DNA from: Micropterix aruncella
Taxonomy: Eukaryota; Arthropoda; Insecta; Lepidoptera; Micropterigidae
DNA: 64,000 nt
Reading direction: 5' to 3'
Assembly: GCA_944548615.1 (NCBI GenBank)
Contig: OX155953.1
Span: forward strand, 1,190,501-1,254,500
In this document: in pieces, positions 42,261-53,880 of the stretch
How positions within the stretch are numbered: the stretch's first letter is position 1
How the letters are laid out: every line of letters starts with the position of its first letter
Translations under genes and position numbers: made by a program
Notes under the pieces: model-generated
The model's database searches: none
The model's input: only the letters and a program-made list of their open reading frames with translations
Told to the model about the DNA's origin: nothing

Positions 42261-42945
42261 CAGTGATTCCCAAAGTGGTCTATATGGACTCCCAGGGGTC
42301 GATTTCGACTCGCAGGGGGTCCATGTAAGCGAGAAACAAAAATCGGGGGGCACGAGATGTAAATAGGGGTCCACGTTAGTAGACTCCATCTAGGCAGGTC
42401 ACCATAAGCATTCAGGCGATCCGTTTATGTCGTATTACTTCTTAAACAGATTTTGTATACAGCATAGTATTTTAAAAGTATAATAATAGCAATAAACAAA
42501 CGCGCGCGTCACAAGTATCACGGAATGAAATCAACACTCAACTCAAATTGCATCACTAGTCGATTGAAGAGGCCATCGCACATGACTAACGAGGGAGGGT
42601 GCGAATGAGACATAATAAAATGTGCTTCAATGGGTATCCTTGCGAGCGAGTAGGATAAACGCGCCACATGAATGAGCAAGCGAGATAGTGCTACGTGTGC
42701 ACTTATGCGCGGCTTTCCCAAATGATTCGTACTTGAAGGACGTGGACGCTTAGGAATAAATAAATAAAACTGGACATATTTTTCATTTTTTACATCTGTC
42801 CATATTACCGAAAACCCTATTTAGGCGATCAGTACTGTTCCAGCTGTCGAGAAACTTTTAATGTTAGTAAGTTCAGGAAAATTCAGGCAGGGGTCTACGG
42901 AAAACAGCAAGGAGTCTACGAGTCGAGAAAGTTTGGGTACCTCTG
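42261..42945. mobile_element. Non-autonomous hAT element with 8-bp target duplication
   Basis: The left terminus CAGTGATTCCCAAAGTGG and the reversed right terminus CAGAGGTACCCAAACTTTC are imperfect inverted repeats starting CAG. ATATAGAT flanks it at 42253-42260 and 42946-42953. Eight-base duplications and CAG termini are typical of hAT. GGTCTATATGGACTCCC and GGGGGTCCATG near the left resemble other hAT-derived MITEs. No transposase motif was found. Confidence 0.85.
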
Positions 42946-43154
42946 ATATAGATAAACGATTAGTACATATTATTATGTGGTTTGAAGAAAAACAAATATA
43001 TCTTCTATGATATTCATGATGAATATATCATTCATGAATATATCATTCTTCTAATGAATATATCATTCATGAAATAGGGCAGCCGGATTTGGCGAATGTG
43101 CCACTTTTATCAAAAGGTTTTAAAAGCATGGAAGCTGATTACTTTACGGCAAGG

Positions 43155-43438
43155 TCCCGCCTTATGTAAAACCCATAAGAACATTGAGAGTTGTCAACTA
43201 CTACGAGCGTACCCGCCACCCCAGAAAGTTATAACAATACCATATCATTTTCTCTACCGTAGAGTGAACGCAGAGAGTTAGGGTCCACAGGCTGAGCCAA
43301 CAACCCGTAAGAGTCAAACACGTTACCACGAGGACTGGGAAGTGAACCCAGAGGGCAGACGTCGCACCCATATTTGGACGGATTTCTCCAGATTCCAGTC
43401 TGGCCACGCAATCGAGGTCGCTTGCTCGGCCTCTAACT
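43155..43438 (+). repeat. Dispersed TG...CA repeat, plus-strand fragment
   Basis: TGAGAGTTGTCAACTACTAC, CCACCCCAGAAAG and AACCCGTAAGAGTC match 556-785 and 62640-62790. ATTTGGACGGATTTCTCCAG then matches 62860. It points towards the next entry, which is inverted. Confidence 0.7.
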
Positions 43439-43439
43439 T

Positions 43440-44045
43440 ATATAGTGGGAGCTAATGGGCCCTGTTATAGTTGTCCACTAAGACCCATTTGTTCAGGATC
43501 GGTCGAACTCACGGGTCAACACCCATCCAGCGGCCTCCACGTATGAAGTGCGAGTCCTACCCGGGACTCTTCTGGTGCTGCTGGACGGTTTGCGCACCGT
43601 GCGGCGTCAGCCAATCGTTTGTGCATTCTGACTGACAGTCGGGGGAGTCTGAAAACAGTACTGTCTCCTATACAGCCGGGGTAGTTGCTTCATCTTACTC
43701 AAAGACCAATAGGCTACCCGATTCCGGGTAGTAGCCGGATAACGGGCGCCGTAGTCCGCGATAGATTCGTAAGGGAGAGGACTGCGCAAGCGACCTCGAA
43801 CCCGTAACCAATCGTGAGACCGGAGTAATCTGGTTGCAACTGGTAGTAAGGCCGCGAGTGTCGGCCCGCTGGGTGACTAATATAGCTATCTCGCAGTAAT
43901 GCATTGGTCTCTTACGGGCATGTGGCGGAACTTTACGGTGGACTGTTTTGTCCTAAGTCTTCTGCGCTCACTTCACGGGAAACAGAACGATACATTTCGT
44001 TAAAACTTCCTGAGGTGACGGATTCGACCGTTGTAGTTGACACCT
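43440..44045 (-). repeat. Dispersed TG...CA repeat, minus-strand fragment
   Basis: This is the reverse complement of about 62640-63310: GGAGCTAATGGGCCC, ACGGGTCAACACCCATCC, GCGGCGTCAGCCAATCG, TCGGGGGAGTCTG, GCGACCTCGAACCCGTAACC, GTTGTAGTTGACACCTC. Together with 43155-43438 it forms a head-to-head inverted pair. Confidence 0.8.
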
Positions 44046-44180
44046 CTAGTTGATGTAGCGACAATTCTTATAGAATTTATAGCGGATCGATTGTCTTCAA
44101 TTTCATATAACAAGTGATAATTCCTACGTAAAACTATTAGTCGAAGTATTGCTATTTGGTAAAGTTTTATTTTTAAAATT

Positions 44181-44275
44181 GAAGCAATAAATTGTACAAT
44201 ATGTACAATTTATTGCTTCGATGTTCTATAAGCGATAAATTGTACAATATGTACAATTTATTGCTTATAGAACAT
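44181..44275. repeat. Two adjacent related palindromes
   Basis: 44181-44219 (GAAGCAATAAATTGTAC and its inverse) and 44221-44275 (ATGTTCTATAAGC, ATAAATTGTACAATATG and inverse) share the core AATTGTACAATATGTACAATT. Only single-base irregularities interrupt the pairing. No gene is adjacent. Confidence 0.9.
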
Positions 44276-45854
44276 AAACTAGAGCTTCTTTTTGTTTAAG
44301 CCGGTGTTCTACAACCTTTCCTTAGTGACGGCACTTTTTTAATCGAGTCGTGTCACTCCGGCAAAAGGGCAATATTCGTACCGTTTGCGCAGCGTGCAAT
44401 AAAACAAACCTGTTTTATATAGCAATTTGGCACATGGGACTTTGTATTACTATCCAATCTATACACCGTGGAATTTTACTTTTTGGAAAATATTTTTTAT
44501 ATTTTTTTTAAATGATAAAATAAAGTCTCAAAATAACCCCAAACTATTCGTGTGACATAGTTTATTATTTTATTTGCTTTTTTAATCTAAAAAAAAAACT
44601 CTATTCAATCTCTCTCTATAAATAGTATATTCAATCCCCTCTTTAAAAATGTGCGCATTTGAAATTCCACGGTGTATATAAGTTTTCATAAAATTAAGTC
44701 AATCAATTTTTCACAAAATGTAGATCTTTCTGGATGAATGTAAAAATCGAACGACACAACCTAGAAGGTCATGTTAAAATCGTAAACTATACCAAATTCT
44801 AACAAGGAAGGTAAGTAGGAATAACAACGAACATCCGGTGTTTTAATCGCCGAAGAAACTAATATATATTATGTTTACTTGTACCATTTTATGACATAAT
44901 AAAATCAATGAGAGCTTTCCGGCTGTTGCAAATTGCACAGATGTTTCATGCTGGGTCGAATATTGGATAATGATAACCTCGTTTCCTTATCAACTGAAAG
45001 CAGCCTTTTCCGTTTATTACCATTATATTTGAGAGAGCTGAAAATTCCATCTCACGCCGAAAATGGCAATAAAATGGTAAGTGCTTTATTGTGTAATGTT
45101 GCGTATTCTTTGGAAATATATATCCAGTATTTACATAATGTAGTTAAAGGTAATTATTTTCTCAGTCTCTTTTTTATGAATATAAATATAAAATTATAAT
45201 GATTTGTGCATGGTATTTAATTTGTGCATATAATATTTTAATACTCTTTGTTCGAGAATAACGATTGATGTTAATTATTTTTTTTATTTATTGCTCATTT
45301 GTTCCGATACCGAAAATATTTACCTATTGTTTAATAATTTAAGAAATTAATCTTTGTTTTTATTTGTATTTATCGTCAATTTAAATATTTACTTAAATTG
45401 ACATTTTCTTTAATGTAATTTTATTGGAAATGTAATTTGATTATGATTGTTATTTTTCTTTAAAACAAAGGAGAAATCTTTTTTATATTTGTTTTACATT
45501 AACCCACTTCAAGTACCCTTTTCCACCTCCTTAAGCAAAATTCAGACTTGTACCTTTTAAATTTTTCTTAAATATCTCGATAACGGTGAGAAAGTCGGCG
45601 AAAGGTGATATATTAAGAGCTCGTAAAATTTCCTGTCGAGTGGCGTTTGTTCAGATAGGGAAATTGGTGCAGAGAAATTTAATCTTGAAGTTAGTTTAAA
45701 AATTATTTCAACTAAGTTCATTCACAACCTTGACAGAAAATGTTGAGAGTGTAAAAAACGGTAACAGAATAGTCCGTCAGTTACGAGTAACTGAGCTAAT
45801 AAAATATATCTGCCTCCCATTACGTACCTCGCTCAATACTCTGTCAGCAATATA
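44276..45854. other. No gene recognised
   Basis: AT-rich. An 88-codon frame at 44933-45199 has no known motif. GGAATTTTACTTTTTGGAA at 44470 and TGAAATTCCACGGTG at 44659 form a weak inverted pair around CACCGTGGAATTT. Confidence 0.4.
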
Positions 45855-46115
45855 TAATACCATTGATTATAAATGGTATTAGATAACTCAATTCCATAGT
45901 ATATTTTGGCAACCCTTCTGCGTCGGCAAACTTCTAGTGACGTTGACATCATTAAAGTGTCGATAATAACATTGATATTTTTATAATAAATTGTTTTTTT
46001 GGAAAAGAGTGATAGATTACAAAAAAACCAATAATGTAAACAACGTTAACAACAATAACATTCAATTATTAGTGCCATTTATCGCATTTTTTAAATAGGC
46101 TGATATACGATTTAA
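45855..46115. mobile_element. Partial copy of the ATTGATTATAT terminal-repeat element
   Basis: TACCATTGATTATAAATGG, TTCCATAGTATATTTTGGCA and CCTTCTGCGTCGG match 4246 onwards; GGCTGATATACG closes the similarity. Confidence 0.65.
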
Positions 46116-47267
46116 AAATTCATTTATTATTAAAAAAAATGTAGTACTAATCCAAAATTATTTCGTATGAATTTAAAAATAGATTTAATGAACATGATAT
46201 TAGATAATTACATATTTAAAATAAGAACATAAGTTTTAGTAGGTATAAAGAGAAATAATAGTTTTAAATATGTATTTTTTTAATAAACTGAACTAATGTA
46301 GATACTACTTATTATTATTTTATTATCAGGCATAACTTTGATAATGTTCTGTATTATTCTTGACGTTTTAAAAATTATTTTTTAATATATTACTCAGGTA
46401 TGTCATACCCGAGATATTTCTAAACACAGATTATTTATTGTTACTAATTTGTTTTATTCCTAGCTAACATACCATGCCAAATATTGTAACGATTATTATT
46501 ATTATTATTTACCTACCTTATATTGATTGTTGGCATGCCTTCTGATTACCATATTATTATTATTATTATTATTATTATCACGTATACCTTTTAGGATAAA
46601 TTGAAATTTTATTTATTATTGAATGTTATTTTTTCCTAAAATTTTATTTTGTTTGATTTTCCATAAATATTTTTATTGTAACTGATAGTTTAAAATTCTA
46701 GTATTAGTTTACCTATCGGTGTGATTCTAGGTTTATACGAATATTTTTAATTGATTTCAAGGCATTTTTCAATATATTATTTAACTATCATTAGGCAGTA
46801 TTTAATTTTAACTATACGTATTCAGTATTCAATTTATTCATTCAGAATATACAATAAAAGCATGAATTATGAATTAAAGCTAATTATCGCATATTAGAAT
46901 TCGTCAGTTTAAATGTAGATATAAAACGATTAAAGCATAAATATTAATTCGACAATAGTGTTGACTAAAGTCGGCTTTACACGGCAGACAAATAAAATAA
47001 TTTTAAAAAAATACAGCTGAATCCATGTACATGAGTATACATATAAAATAGATAATTATTATAAGAATATTAATAGTCATCAAGCACTTTATACAAAAAA
47101 TAATCACACAATAGGAAGTATCAAAACAAAATTGGAAAAAACAACGTATGTATATGATCAGGTATGTTACATTACACATTGTAATCTACATATTAAATAT
47201 TAAATTCATAATATTATTATTAAACAATAAGAACTAAAATGAGGTACCTGAAAGTTACATATTAATG
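46116..47267. other. No gene recognised; ATT repeats
   Basis: ATT microsatellites lie at 46493-46510 and 46553-46578. Otherwise featureless AT-rich sequence. Confidence 0.5.
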
Positions 47268-48320
47268 TTATTCCAATTTGAAAGAATTGGCATGCTCAAA
47301 AAAATCACCCACCTTATAGAAAGCATGTGTGGATTGTAGCTTTTGTTTAATAAATCTTTTAAACGCCTTTGTTTGCATCTTTCTTGTGGAGAGTGGTAGC
47401 TGGTTAAAGAGCTTATAGCTCAAATATCCAAAGGACTTTTGTGTCTGCGTAAGGCGTACTTTAGGCAGGATAACGTCATCACCTCTGCGTGTATTGTGGG
47501 AGTGCATTTACCCGTTTACCTCTTGTTCTTTAATATTTGATTTAGCATATAGTAGACAATGTAAAATATATTGAGACGTAAAAGTCAGTATTTTGTACTT
47601 AAGAAAATATGGTTCGCAGTGCGTGTCACGGGATACTCCTGCAATACGGGATACTTAGTGCACTTTTCTGTAAAATGAAAACCCTAGAACTGTCTGTGGC
47701 ATTCCCCCATATCAGTATACCATGTCATTTTAGAATGGAAACAGGCATGATACGCAGTTATTGCAGCGATTTCACCAGCTAAGAATTTAATCTTTTTTAT
47801 CGCATATATTGCTGAAGAAAGCGCACTATACAGTTCATTAATATGGATGTTCCAACTAAGATGATGATCGATCATGATACCTAGGAACTTTGTCGATTTG
47901 CTTAATTCTAGAGTACTGTTGTCTAGGGTTATATTAAATGGTATAGCAGACGATTTATATTTTGAGGAGAAGTGCATAGTTACGGTTTTTTTTGCATTAA
48001 GCAAGAGATTACTCTGTGAACCATGAACTTGCTAGGTTTAACGCATGATTGGCATTGGTCATTAGGTCGTTAAGATTGTTATCGTGAAACAGGAAACTTG
48101 TATCATCCGCATAGAGTAAGTGTAGAGTTTTGGTGTAGGCTGGCAAGCAATTGCCTATATCATTAATAAAAAATATAATAATAATGAACCAAAAATCGAT
48201 CCCTGGGGAACTCCGCAGGATATCGGTTGAGGTGTAGATCTAAATCCATCTATTTCTACTACCTGTGACCTGCCTGTTAACTTATCTGAGACTACCTTAG
48301 CGCGGACGTCTCATGCGATC
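47268..48320 (-). pseudogene. CR1/Jockey-like LINE reverse transcriptase, 5'-truncated
   Basis: From 48315 down: VVEIDGFRSTPQPI, CGVPQGSIFGS, the catalytic TLHLLYADDTSFLFHDNN, then LNAKKTVTMHFSSKYKSS, STKFLGIMIDHHLSWNIHIN and AIKKIKFLAGEI. After a shift come SQYILHCLLYAKSNIKEQEV, MHSHNTRRGDDVILPKVRL, and KSFGYLSYKLFNQLPLSTR at the C-terminus. These are motifs B to E of the polymerase plus the full C-terminal tail. An in-frame stop after FTE, one before MHSHN and a shift near 47690 inactivate it. The fingers and endonuclease are absent. The fragment at 53250-53880 contains the missing fingers part of a similar element but is 5 kb away. Confidence 0.85.
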
Positions 48321-49882
48321 CAGTTAGGTTAGTTTTAATTAATATGTTTCTGCATCTATGATTTTTGATAAATAAAGTTGCATTTGAATTTTAATTTCAA
48401 TTTTTATGACATATTGTTTAGAATTTTATGTAGGTATGTAATTAAGGTATTTTTATTCCAATTAAGTACGATTATATTTATTAGATTTCTCAAGATAATA
48501 TTATTTAAAATAAAATGTCAACCTAAGAACAGGCAGAAGCCAAGTCTCGACTATTGTTAAGTATAGCTATTGTTAGTTTGAAATTAATATATTATTTTAA
48601 TTTTTTTTTAAATTAAACTGTTTTATTTTTGTAGTAAATTTTGTTTAAAGCTAATGTAGTTTATCTGTGCATCTCAGTTCAATAATTCTTCTTCAATTTA
48701 TAAAAGTTTTGATTTTTGTATTTTATTCTGAGTAGCCTAATGATAAGTAATGTGTATTTTTTAATATAGTTAGATATCTAATTTGCTCTAATGAATATTT
48801 ACCTTATAATTAAAATTAGTTATTAATTAGACATTTCAACGTCATTTATTATGATAGAAACTTTTCGTTCGAAAGTGAATTTTGAAAAATCACACTTTTC
48901 AAAATGGCGGCTCACGCATTCGTAGCTTGAGTTGAAATCTTGTGCCCTCATCAGAGTCCAGACCGAAATTCTCACTTACCTACATAAAATGCCGGCGTAA
49001 GCATTGCCATTGTCCCTATTATCCCTGTGGACTGGATCAACACCTGATCAACAGATATCCATTTTTATACTCCGCCAGATGAAAAAGTAAACAAGCGAAA
49101 TTGAAAAATTCACTTTACCTAACTTTTAATTAGTTTTTCTTATACGCCTGCGTAATTTGATGTAAAACCCACCGGTTTTCAGCAACTGAACGCCTGAAAA
49201 TTAACTCGGACACTCAGCGGAATGGAGTTTTCCGTTAGCGTTGTGCCTACGACTCAAGTGTTACGTCGTTTTTCCATTAGTCAAAGAGAGCTATTTCGAG
49301 ACTGATGCAGATATTCGTTCGAGCGACGCAAACGCTTCTTTCGGCCGTTTGCTCTCATAATATTATCATTATTTCTCAGGGCTTTCACGAAGAGATCAAC
49401 GTCAGAGCATTTTTTTCCTTTCGCGCTGCTCTGCAGTTAGGATCTAATAATATACGGGTAAATAGGCGATCGAATATATTTAGCAGCATGGAGAACTAAA
49501 TTTAGTCATTTCCGGCGTTAAGTTAAATATAAGCGTCCATAAATTATAGCAGATTTGACGCTATGAGTATCTAATCCTGTTGTTTTTTTTAAACATTTTA
49601 TTTAAGGCCGCTTTCACACGCAACAGTTGATAACTGTGAGGCAACTGCTAGAAAATGCCCCTCCCCTCATATTATTAACAACTCACACCAGTCATGGTTT
49701 GATACTCGGGTCATTCCTGTTCCAATCAACAAAGTATTGGTGTCGCCACAACACCGAAATAATGTTTGCTGATGATAATAATCTGTATATGTCCACTAGC
49801 AGATCTGGGCTGCGAGCTTACTGCGATAGTTATGCTATACAGCTAAACTAAAACCTCTTATTAAATATATCGAAACATTCGT
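48321..49882. other. No gene recognised; one LINE-end-like patch
   Basis: 48490-48560 (AAGAACAGGCAGAAGCCAAG) resembles the LINE terminus at 37250. A GAT repeat occupies 49883-49905. Frames at 49305 and 49627 have no known motif, though MFADDNNLYMS at 49760 resembles a mutated reverse-transcriptase YADD region. Confidence 0.4.
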
Positions 49883-49912
49883 GATGATGATGATGATGAT
49901 GATGATTCCACA

Positions 49913-50198
49913 ATGACATACACTAGTCACTAGAGCGACCGCACATTTAACGTACCTATAACTATTCCATTGCTGATGATTTACTTCGTATGGTTGCGAA
50001 AGTGAAAAATCGTGGAGGTTTCTTTTGTCCTCAGAAGAAGTTCAAGTAACATATGATGACATACACTAGTCACTAGAGCGACCGCACATTTAACGTACCT
50101 ATAACTATTCCATCGCTGATGATTTACTTCGTTTGGTTGCGAAAGTGAAGGATCGTGGAGGTTTCTTTTGTCTCTAGAAGAAGTTCAAGTACCATATC
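49913..50198. repeat. 143-bp tandem duplication
   Basis: GACATACACTAGTCACTAGA starts both units (49915 and 50058), which continue through TTAACGTACCTATAAC and TCGTGGAGGTTTCTTTTGTC to AAGAAGTTCAAGTA with few differences. Each unit also contains the nested CACTAGTCACTAG palindrome. Confidence 0.9.
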
Positions 50199-50264
50199 AC
50201 TAAATTATCCAAGTTGTCGTTTACGTTATTAGGATCTCAGGAGGATAAAATAGCAACTCGCGGA

Positions 50265-50640
50265 TGCAAGAAAGCCTTTCAGTATTTGTTGGATTTTGTT
50301 TTCTCTGTGTAGCAAAATCAAGGTGATGCTAACTGTGATCTTTGATAATCGTGGAATTTCGCATCACCAATACGTTCCGGAAGGACAAACAGTGACTAGA
50401 AAGTACTGTTCCATAATTCACCGCCGCCCCGTGATGCAGATCGGCAAGAAAGATGAGACCTCTAGACGGTAAAAAACTGGGAGTTGTATCATGACAATAC
50501 TCCATCTCATTTATCGCACCGGATTTAGACTTTCTTGGCAAAACATGAAACTCCAGTCATTCGCCAACCTCTCTACCCCACAGAGATGATAGAGAAATTG
50601 AAAACACTATTGACAGGATACCGTTTAAAAAGGGAGAACT
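50265..50640 (+). pseudogene. mariner-type transposase remnant
   Basis: KIKVMLTVIFDNRGISHHQY and VPEGQTVTRKYCSIIHRR form the first catalytic segment (the FDN-GI--HEFVP-GQTVN pattern). A frame change leads to LYHDNTPSHLSHRI with the second catalytic HDN--SH, and then FLAKHETPVIRQPLYP. Stops and a shift near 50460 inactivate it. It follows the tandem duplication, whose units may derive from the upstream part of the same element. Confidence 0.75.
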
Positions 50641-50869
50641 TGTTTAAAAAGGGAGATGCATGATGACGGGTGGTATATGGAATAAAAATCTGGCCTAAGC
50701 ATTTTGAAGCTAGATACGCTTTTGATCTAAATTACGAATACTGGGCCTGTATATGCAACCACTTTAATCGAGGATGGGCAAAATAAGAGTATTGATTAGA
50801 AGAAAAAAAGGGTTCAAATTACTAATGCCTTTAATGAAAATAATATGTAGGCATAAGTGTATAATTGCT

Positions 50870-51240
50870 CTACTACTCTATATGGCCTGCGGTCATAGTG
50901 CAAGGAATAAACAAATATGTAATAAGTAACAAGCACAGAAAGTGTTCTGTTGTAATAACCAGGTACTTTGAATTTGTACGCATTGCAGGCCACTGGCGAT
51001 CGCCCGGCTGGCCTCTTACATCGATGCTAAATGGTATGTTTTTTGTTTTGTCAACATTTAACGTAAATAGGTTTAGGTACAACCAGGTTCCAGTTAAAGC
51101 CATCGTGAAATTAGTACGATTATATACTTTTTCTCGTGCAGAACCAGAAATTACTAACACCGTGTCATCTGCTATCGCTCTATCAAAACCAAGATCGTAA
51201 AGCGGATTTATGTACACAGTGAACATAATTCACAAAAATA
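50870..51240 (-). pseudogene. Non-LTR LINE reverse transcriptase fragment
   Basis: FTVYINPLYDLGFDRAIADD, TVLVISGSAREKVYNRTNF, TWLYLNLFTLNVDKTKNIPF and a SKYLVI thumb. This is motif C (here IADDT with the tyrosine lost) through motif D and E of a Jockey/R1-like polymerase. It begins and ends abruptly. Confidence 0.75.
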
Positions 51241-51529
51241 TTGGACATTATATATTAATATACTAATTCGAACACATTAATATTTAGAATTTTATGTTAT
51301 ACTATATTTTATATCATATTAAATTTACTTTTTATTATTGTATTTAATATTATTATTTTTAAATATATCTGTATGTGTATGTATGTATGTATATATGTGT
51401 ATATATATTCTTATTCTTAGTTACATGTTTATTTTCTACTCCTAATTTTAAGTATTTAATAGTTTTTAAGGTAGTTGTTGCATGTTTATTATTTTGTGAT
51501 CAAATAATTATTTTATTACAATTTTTTTT

Positions 51530-51775
51530 TTTTTTTTGTTTCAAAAATATTTTGTTTTTTTGTAATAATCACAATTTTGAACAAGCACGCACAAAATTAA
51601 ACGTTTACCTTACAACAGGTCCCGGCCTAGTTAGGTGGCGTTGTCACTGGACTTTGCAATGTATTCATTTTCTGCTATTTATTCAATGTTTAAAATATTT
51701 CTATGCATAGTTTCTAAGATAAAATTGTTTTAAATTATTATTGAATTACTTAAATAAATAAATAAATAAATAAAT
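51530..51775 (+). mobile_element. LINE 3' untranslated region with (AAAT)n tail, family B
   Basis: Reverse complement partner of 7862-8081. It ends CTTAAATAAATAAATAAATA, a simple-repeat tail. A 111-codon frame at 51375 running into it is not recognisable. Confidence 0.75.
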
Positions 51776-51836
51776 TGATCCGAGCACCCTACCTTGATGA
51801 ACGCCAAATGTAAGTGGCCGGGATACAATTCGGGAT

Positions 51837-51912
51837 AAAATCATAAACCGCCTAGAGTGCTCTTCTTGAGTAACGAGACCAGACCTCTAGGTACCCGCAT
51901 CATCATAAGTTG
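51837..51912 (+). repeat. 76-bp direct repeat, left copy
   Basis: Begins AAAATCATAAACCGCCTAG and ends ATCATCATAAGTTG; the partner at 53011-53085 differs by a single missing base. Confidence 0.9.
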
Positions 51913-52212
51913 GTCACTTCGGCAGGATTTGAATCATTCAAAGTAAATTTTAATAAACCATGTTTGGGGTCACTTTGGCCCGGATGAGAATCATTCAAAT
52001 TAAATTTAAATATATCGTATTTTAGGTCTCTTTGGCCTTTTTTTCGCATAGTTTTTTCGCATATATTTTTTTCGCATTTCATTAATCTATTAGCATATTT
52101 TCGCCAGTTCACCCTGTTGTGTGTTAATTAATTACTTACATTACGTAAAATAATAAACAAAAGAAAAATAATATAACAAAAATTAAATTTATTTCATTTA
52201 ATTATAATCAAA

Positions 52213-52398
52213 ATGCCTCCGAAAATAGAAAATCAGTTGAAATTATTAGAGTCTAAACTTCAATCCTATTTCTCACGTTTGCAAAGAGTATACGATAAAT
52301 CGAAAAATATTACAGATGATATTTCGCGAGAATCGTTTTTAGCGGATGTAACGACGTTGCCAGAGCTACATAATAAATTCATCACATCGCTTCATTGA
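52213..52398 (+). pseudogene. gag-like N-terminal ORF, possibly BEL/Pao
   Basis: MPPKIENQLKLLESKLQSYF, then FSRLQRVYDKS and FLADVTTLPELHNKFITSL, 61 codons ending in TGA. The predicted amphipathic helices and a heptad-like L/F spacing resemble the first helices of BEL/Pao Gag proteins, which begin close to the start codon in this way. It lies between direct repeats (51837, 53011) and next to inverted repeats, consistent with a collapsed LTR element, but no protease or polymerase is present. It could be another coiled-coil fragment. Confidence 0.4.
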
Positions 52399-52513
52399 GA
52401 ACACACACAGGGTTGATTGGTGCATTCAAGTTAATAGATTGGGTATTAATTCTCACATGACATAAAGGTTTATACCTTTCATTTGAAAGGGGTCCTTTCA
52501 AGGCCGGGGGAAT

Positions 52514-52597
52514 GTTCACGCCAGTGAGGTTTGTGTGAGAATTAGCGTAATTTTCCGCCTCCTAATCACTTGTCTAATCCAATCCCTTTTATAAATT
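52514..52597. repeat. 84-bp perfect inverted repeat, left arm
   Basis: TGTTCACGCCAGTGAGG ... CCCTTTTATAAAT. It pairs base for base with 53164-53247. Between the arms, 52650-52930 contains a GC-rich stretch (CGCGACCCGCGCCGATC) and a CTCAGTGAAAGACAG segment that resembles an arthropod initiator, as in LTR promoters. Confidence 0.95.
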
Positions 52598-53010
52598 CTT
52601 CCGCTCCAATCAATATTGTCGGTACCCATTTAAACATGTCGCGACCCGCGCCGATCTGAGCCGCCCAGCGCTACGGATCGCCCCGTCGGAACGACGGGTA
52701 GGACAGTATATTTGTTGACTTGGCGAGGCGCGTCGTCGAATATATCCGCTCCGCAACAACAGACGAGATTATCGTTTTTTCTCGTCGCAAACCGCCGCAT
52801 CGCATCACACAAACCTTTATGTTGATTAGCCCGCATCGCAATTCGTGTGAAACCTCAGTGAAAGACAGATAAACGAGAAGCAGAAGCAGTGCAGTCCATC
52901 AGCACAGACGGAACAAACAAAACCGTAAGTTCCACTTTAAATATCCGCTCCTGGGTACTAAGGTACACCAGGTGGTCCTTCAAGCTAGCAAACTCACACG
53001 GATCTCACGC

Positions 53011-53085
53011 AAAATCATAAACCGCCTAGAGTGCTCTTCTGAGTAACGAGACCAGACCTCTAGGTACCCGCATCATCATAAGTTG
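53011..53085 (+). repeat. 76-bp direct repeat, right copy
   Basis: Partner of 51837-51912; it is followed directly by TCTAATCCAATCCC, a third copy of the inner end of the inverted repeat. Confidence 0.9.
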
Positions 53086-53163
53086 TCTAATCCAATCCCA
53101 ATTTATAACCCATGCATGCTGTAAACGGTTAGGTCTAAATCCTCTACCGAATCGCAATCATGC

Positions 53164-53247
53164 ATTTATAAAAGGGATTGGATTAGACAAGTGATTAGGA
53201 GGCGGAAAATTACGCTAATTCTCACACAAACCTCACTGGCGTGAACA
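53164..53247. repeat. 84-bp perfect inverted repeat, right arm
   Basis: Exact reverse complement of 52514-52597. A second, shorter inverted match (TTGTCTAATCCAATCCC at 53084) lies just inside. Confidence 0.95.
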
Positions 53248-53249
53248 AC

Positions 53250-53880
53250 CTTCTTGTCTAACAGTTTGTGTTCTGTTTTTTAGATAATTGGAAAACCAAT
53301 TCAATGCGAGGCCATTGATACAATAACCCTGTAATCTTTTACGGAGTATTTTATGGGATATAGTATAAAAGGCCTTCGCTACATTTTAAAATACCGCATA
53401 CATTTTTTTTCGAATCTAATACATTCGTTATGCTTTTAGTAACGTGAATTATCTGTATCAATACCAGTACCTGTATCGATACCGTTCCGAAAGCCGACTT
53501 GATTATTAGATAGAAGATCCATTTATCTAAGTGTCTAGTCAGTCCTTCCTACACCACTTTTTTGTATTTTTCTCAGATTGTTAAGTAGTGAGATAGGCCT
53601 ATTAGTTTCAATATCTCTTTCATAGTCTTGTTTATATATTGGTAGGTACTATATTGGCATGCTTAAAGTGATTTGGGAAGATCCCCGTCTTAAAGGTTTT
53701 GTTTATTATACAGGCTGTTATTACAGCACGGGCTTTTTTTTCTGTGGGTGAATCAGTACAACGTAGTAAGCAACTTTTGATAAAAAATTTTGGAAAAAAA
53801 CAAAAAAAAATTTTTTTTTTGGAAAAAAATTTTTTTTTGTTTTTTTGGTGCTGTTTTTTTTGGTGCTGTAATAACACCCC
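53250..53880 (-). pseudogene. Non-LTR LINE reverse transcriptase, fingers and motif A region
   Basis: Minus strand: AVITACIINKTFKTGIFPNH, FKHANIVPTNI, NRPISLL, then after shifts DLLSNNQVGFRNG, SHKILRKRLQ, and GLALNWFSNYLKNRTQTV. The order P--FK-A-V-PI, YRPISLLP, Q-GFR, DF--AFD---H--LL-KL and W--SYL--R-Q-V is that of CR1/L2-type reverse transcriptases. At least four frame changes are needed, so it is old. The YADD half is missing here. Poly-A/T runs at 53800-53860 break its upstream edge. Confidence 0.75.

Noticed and set aside
47268..53880. One LINE split into 53250-53880 (fingers) and 47268-48320 (palm to end)
   Set aside because: Order on the minus strand would fit, but the 5-kb gap contains other elements and the pieces do not share a defined junction, so two insertions are equally likely.
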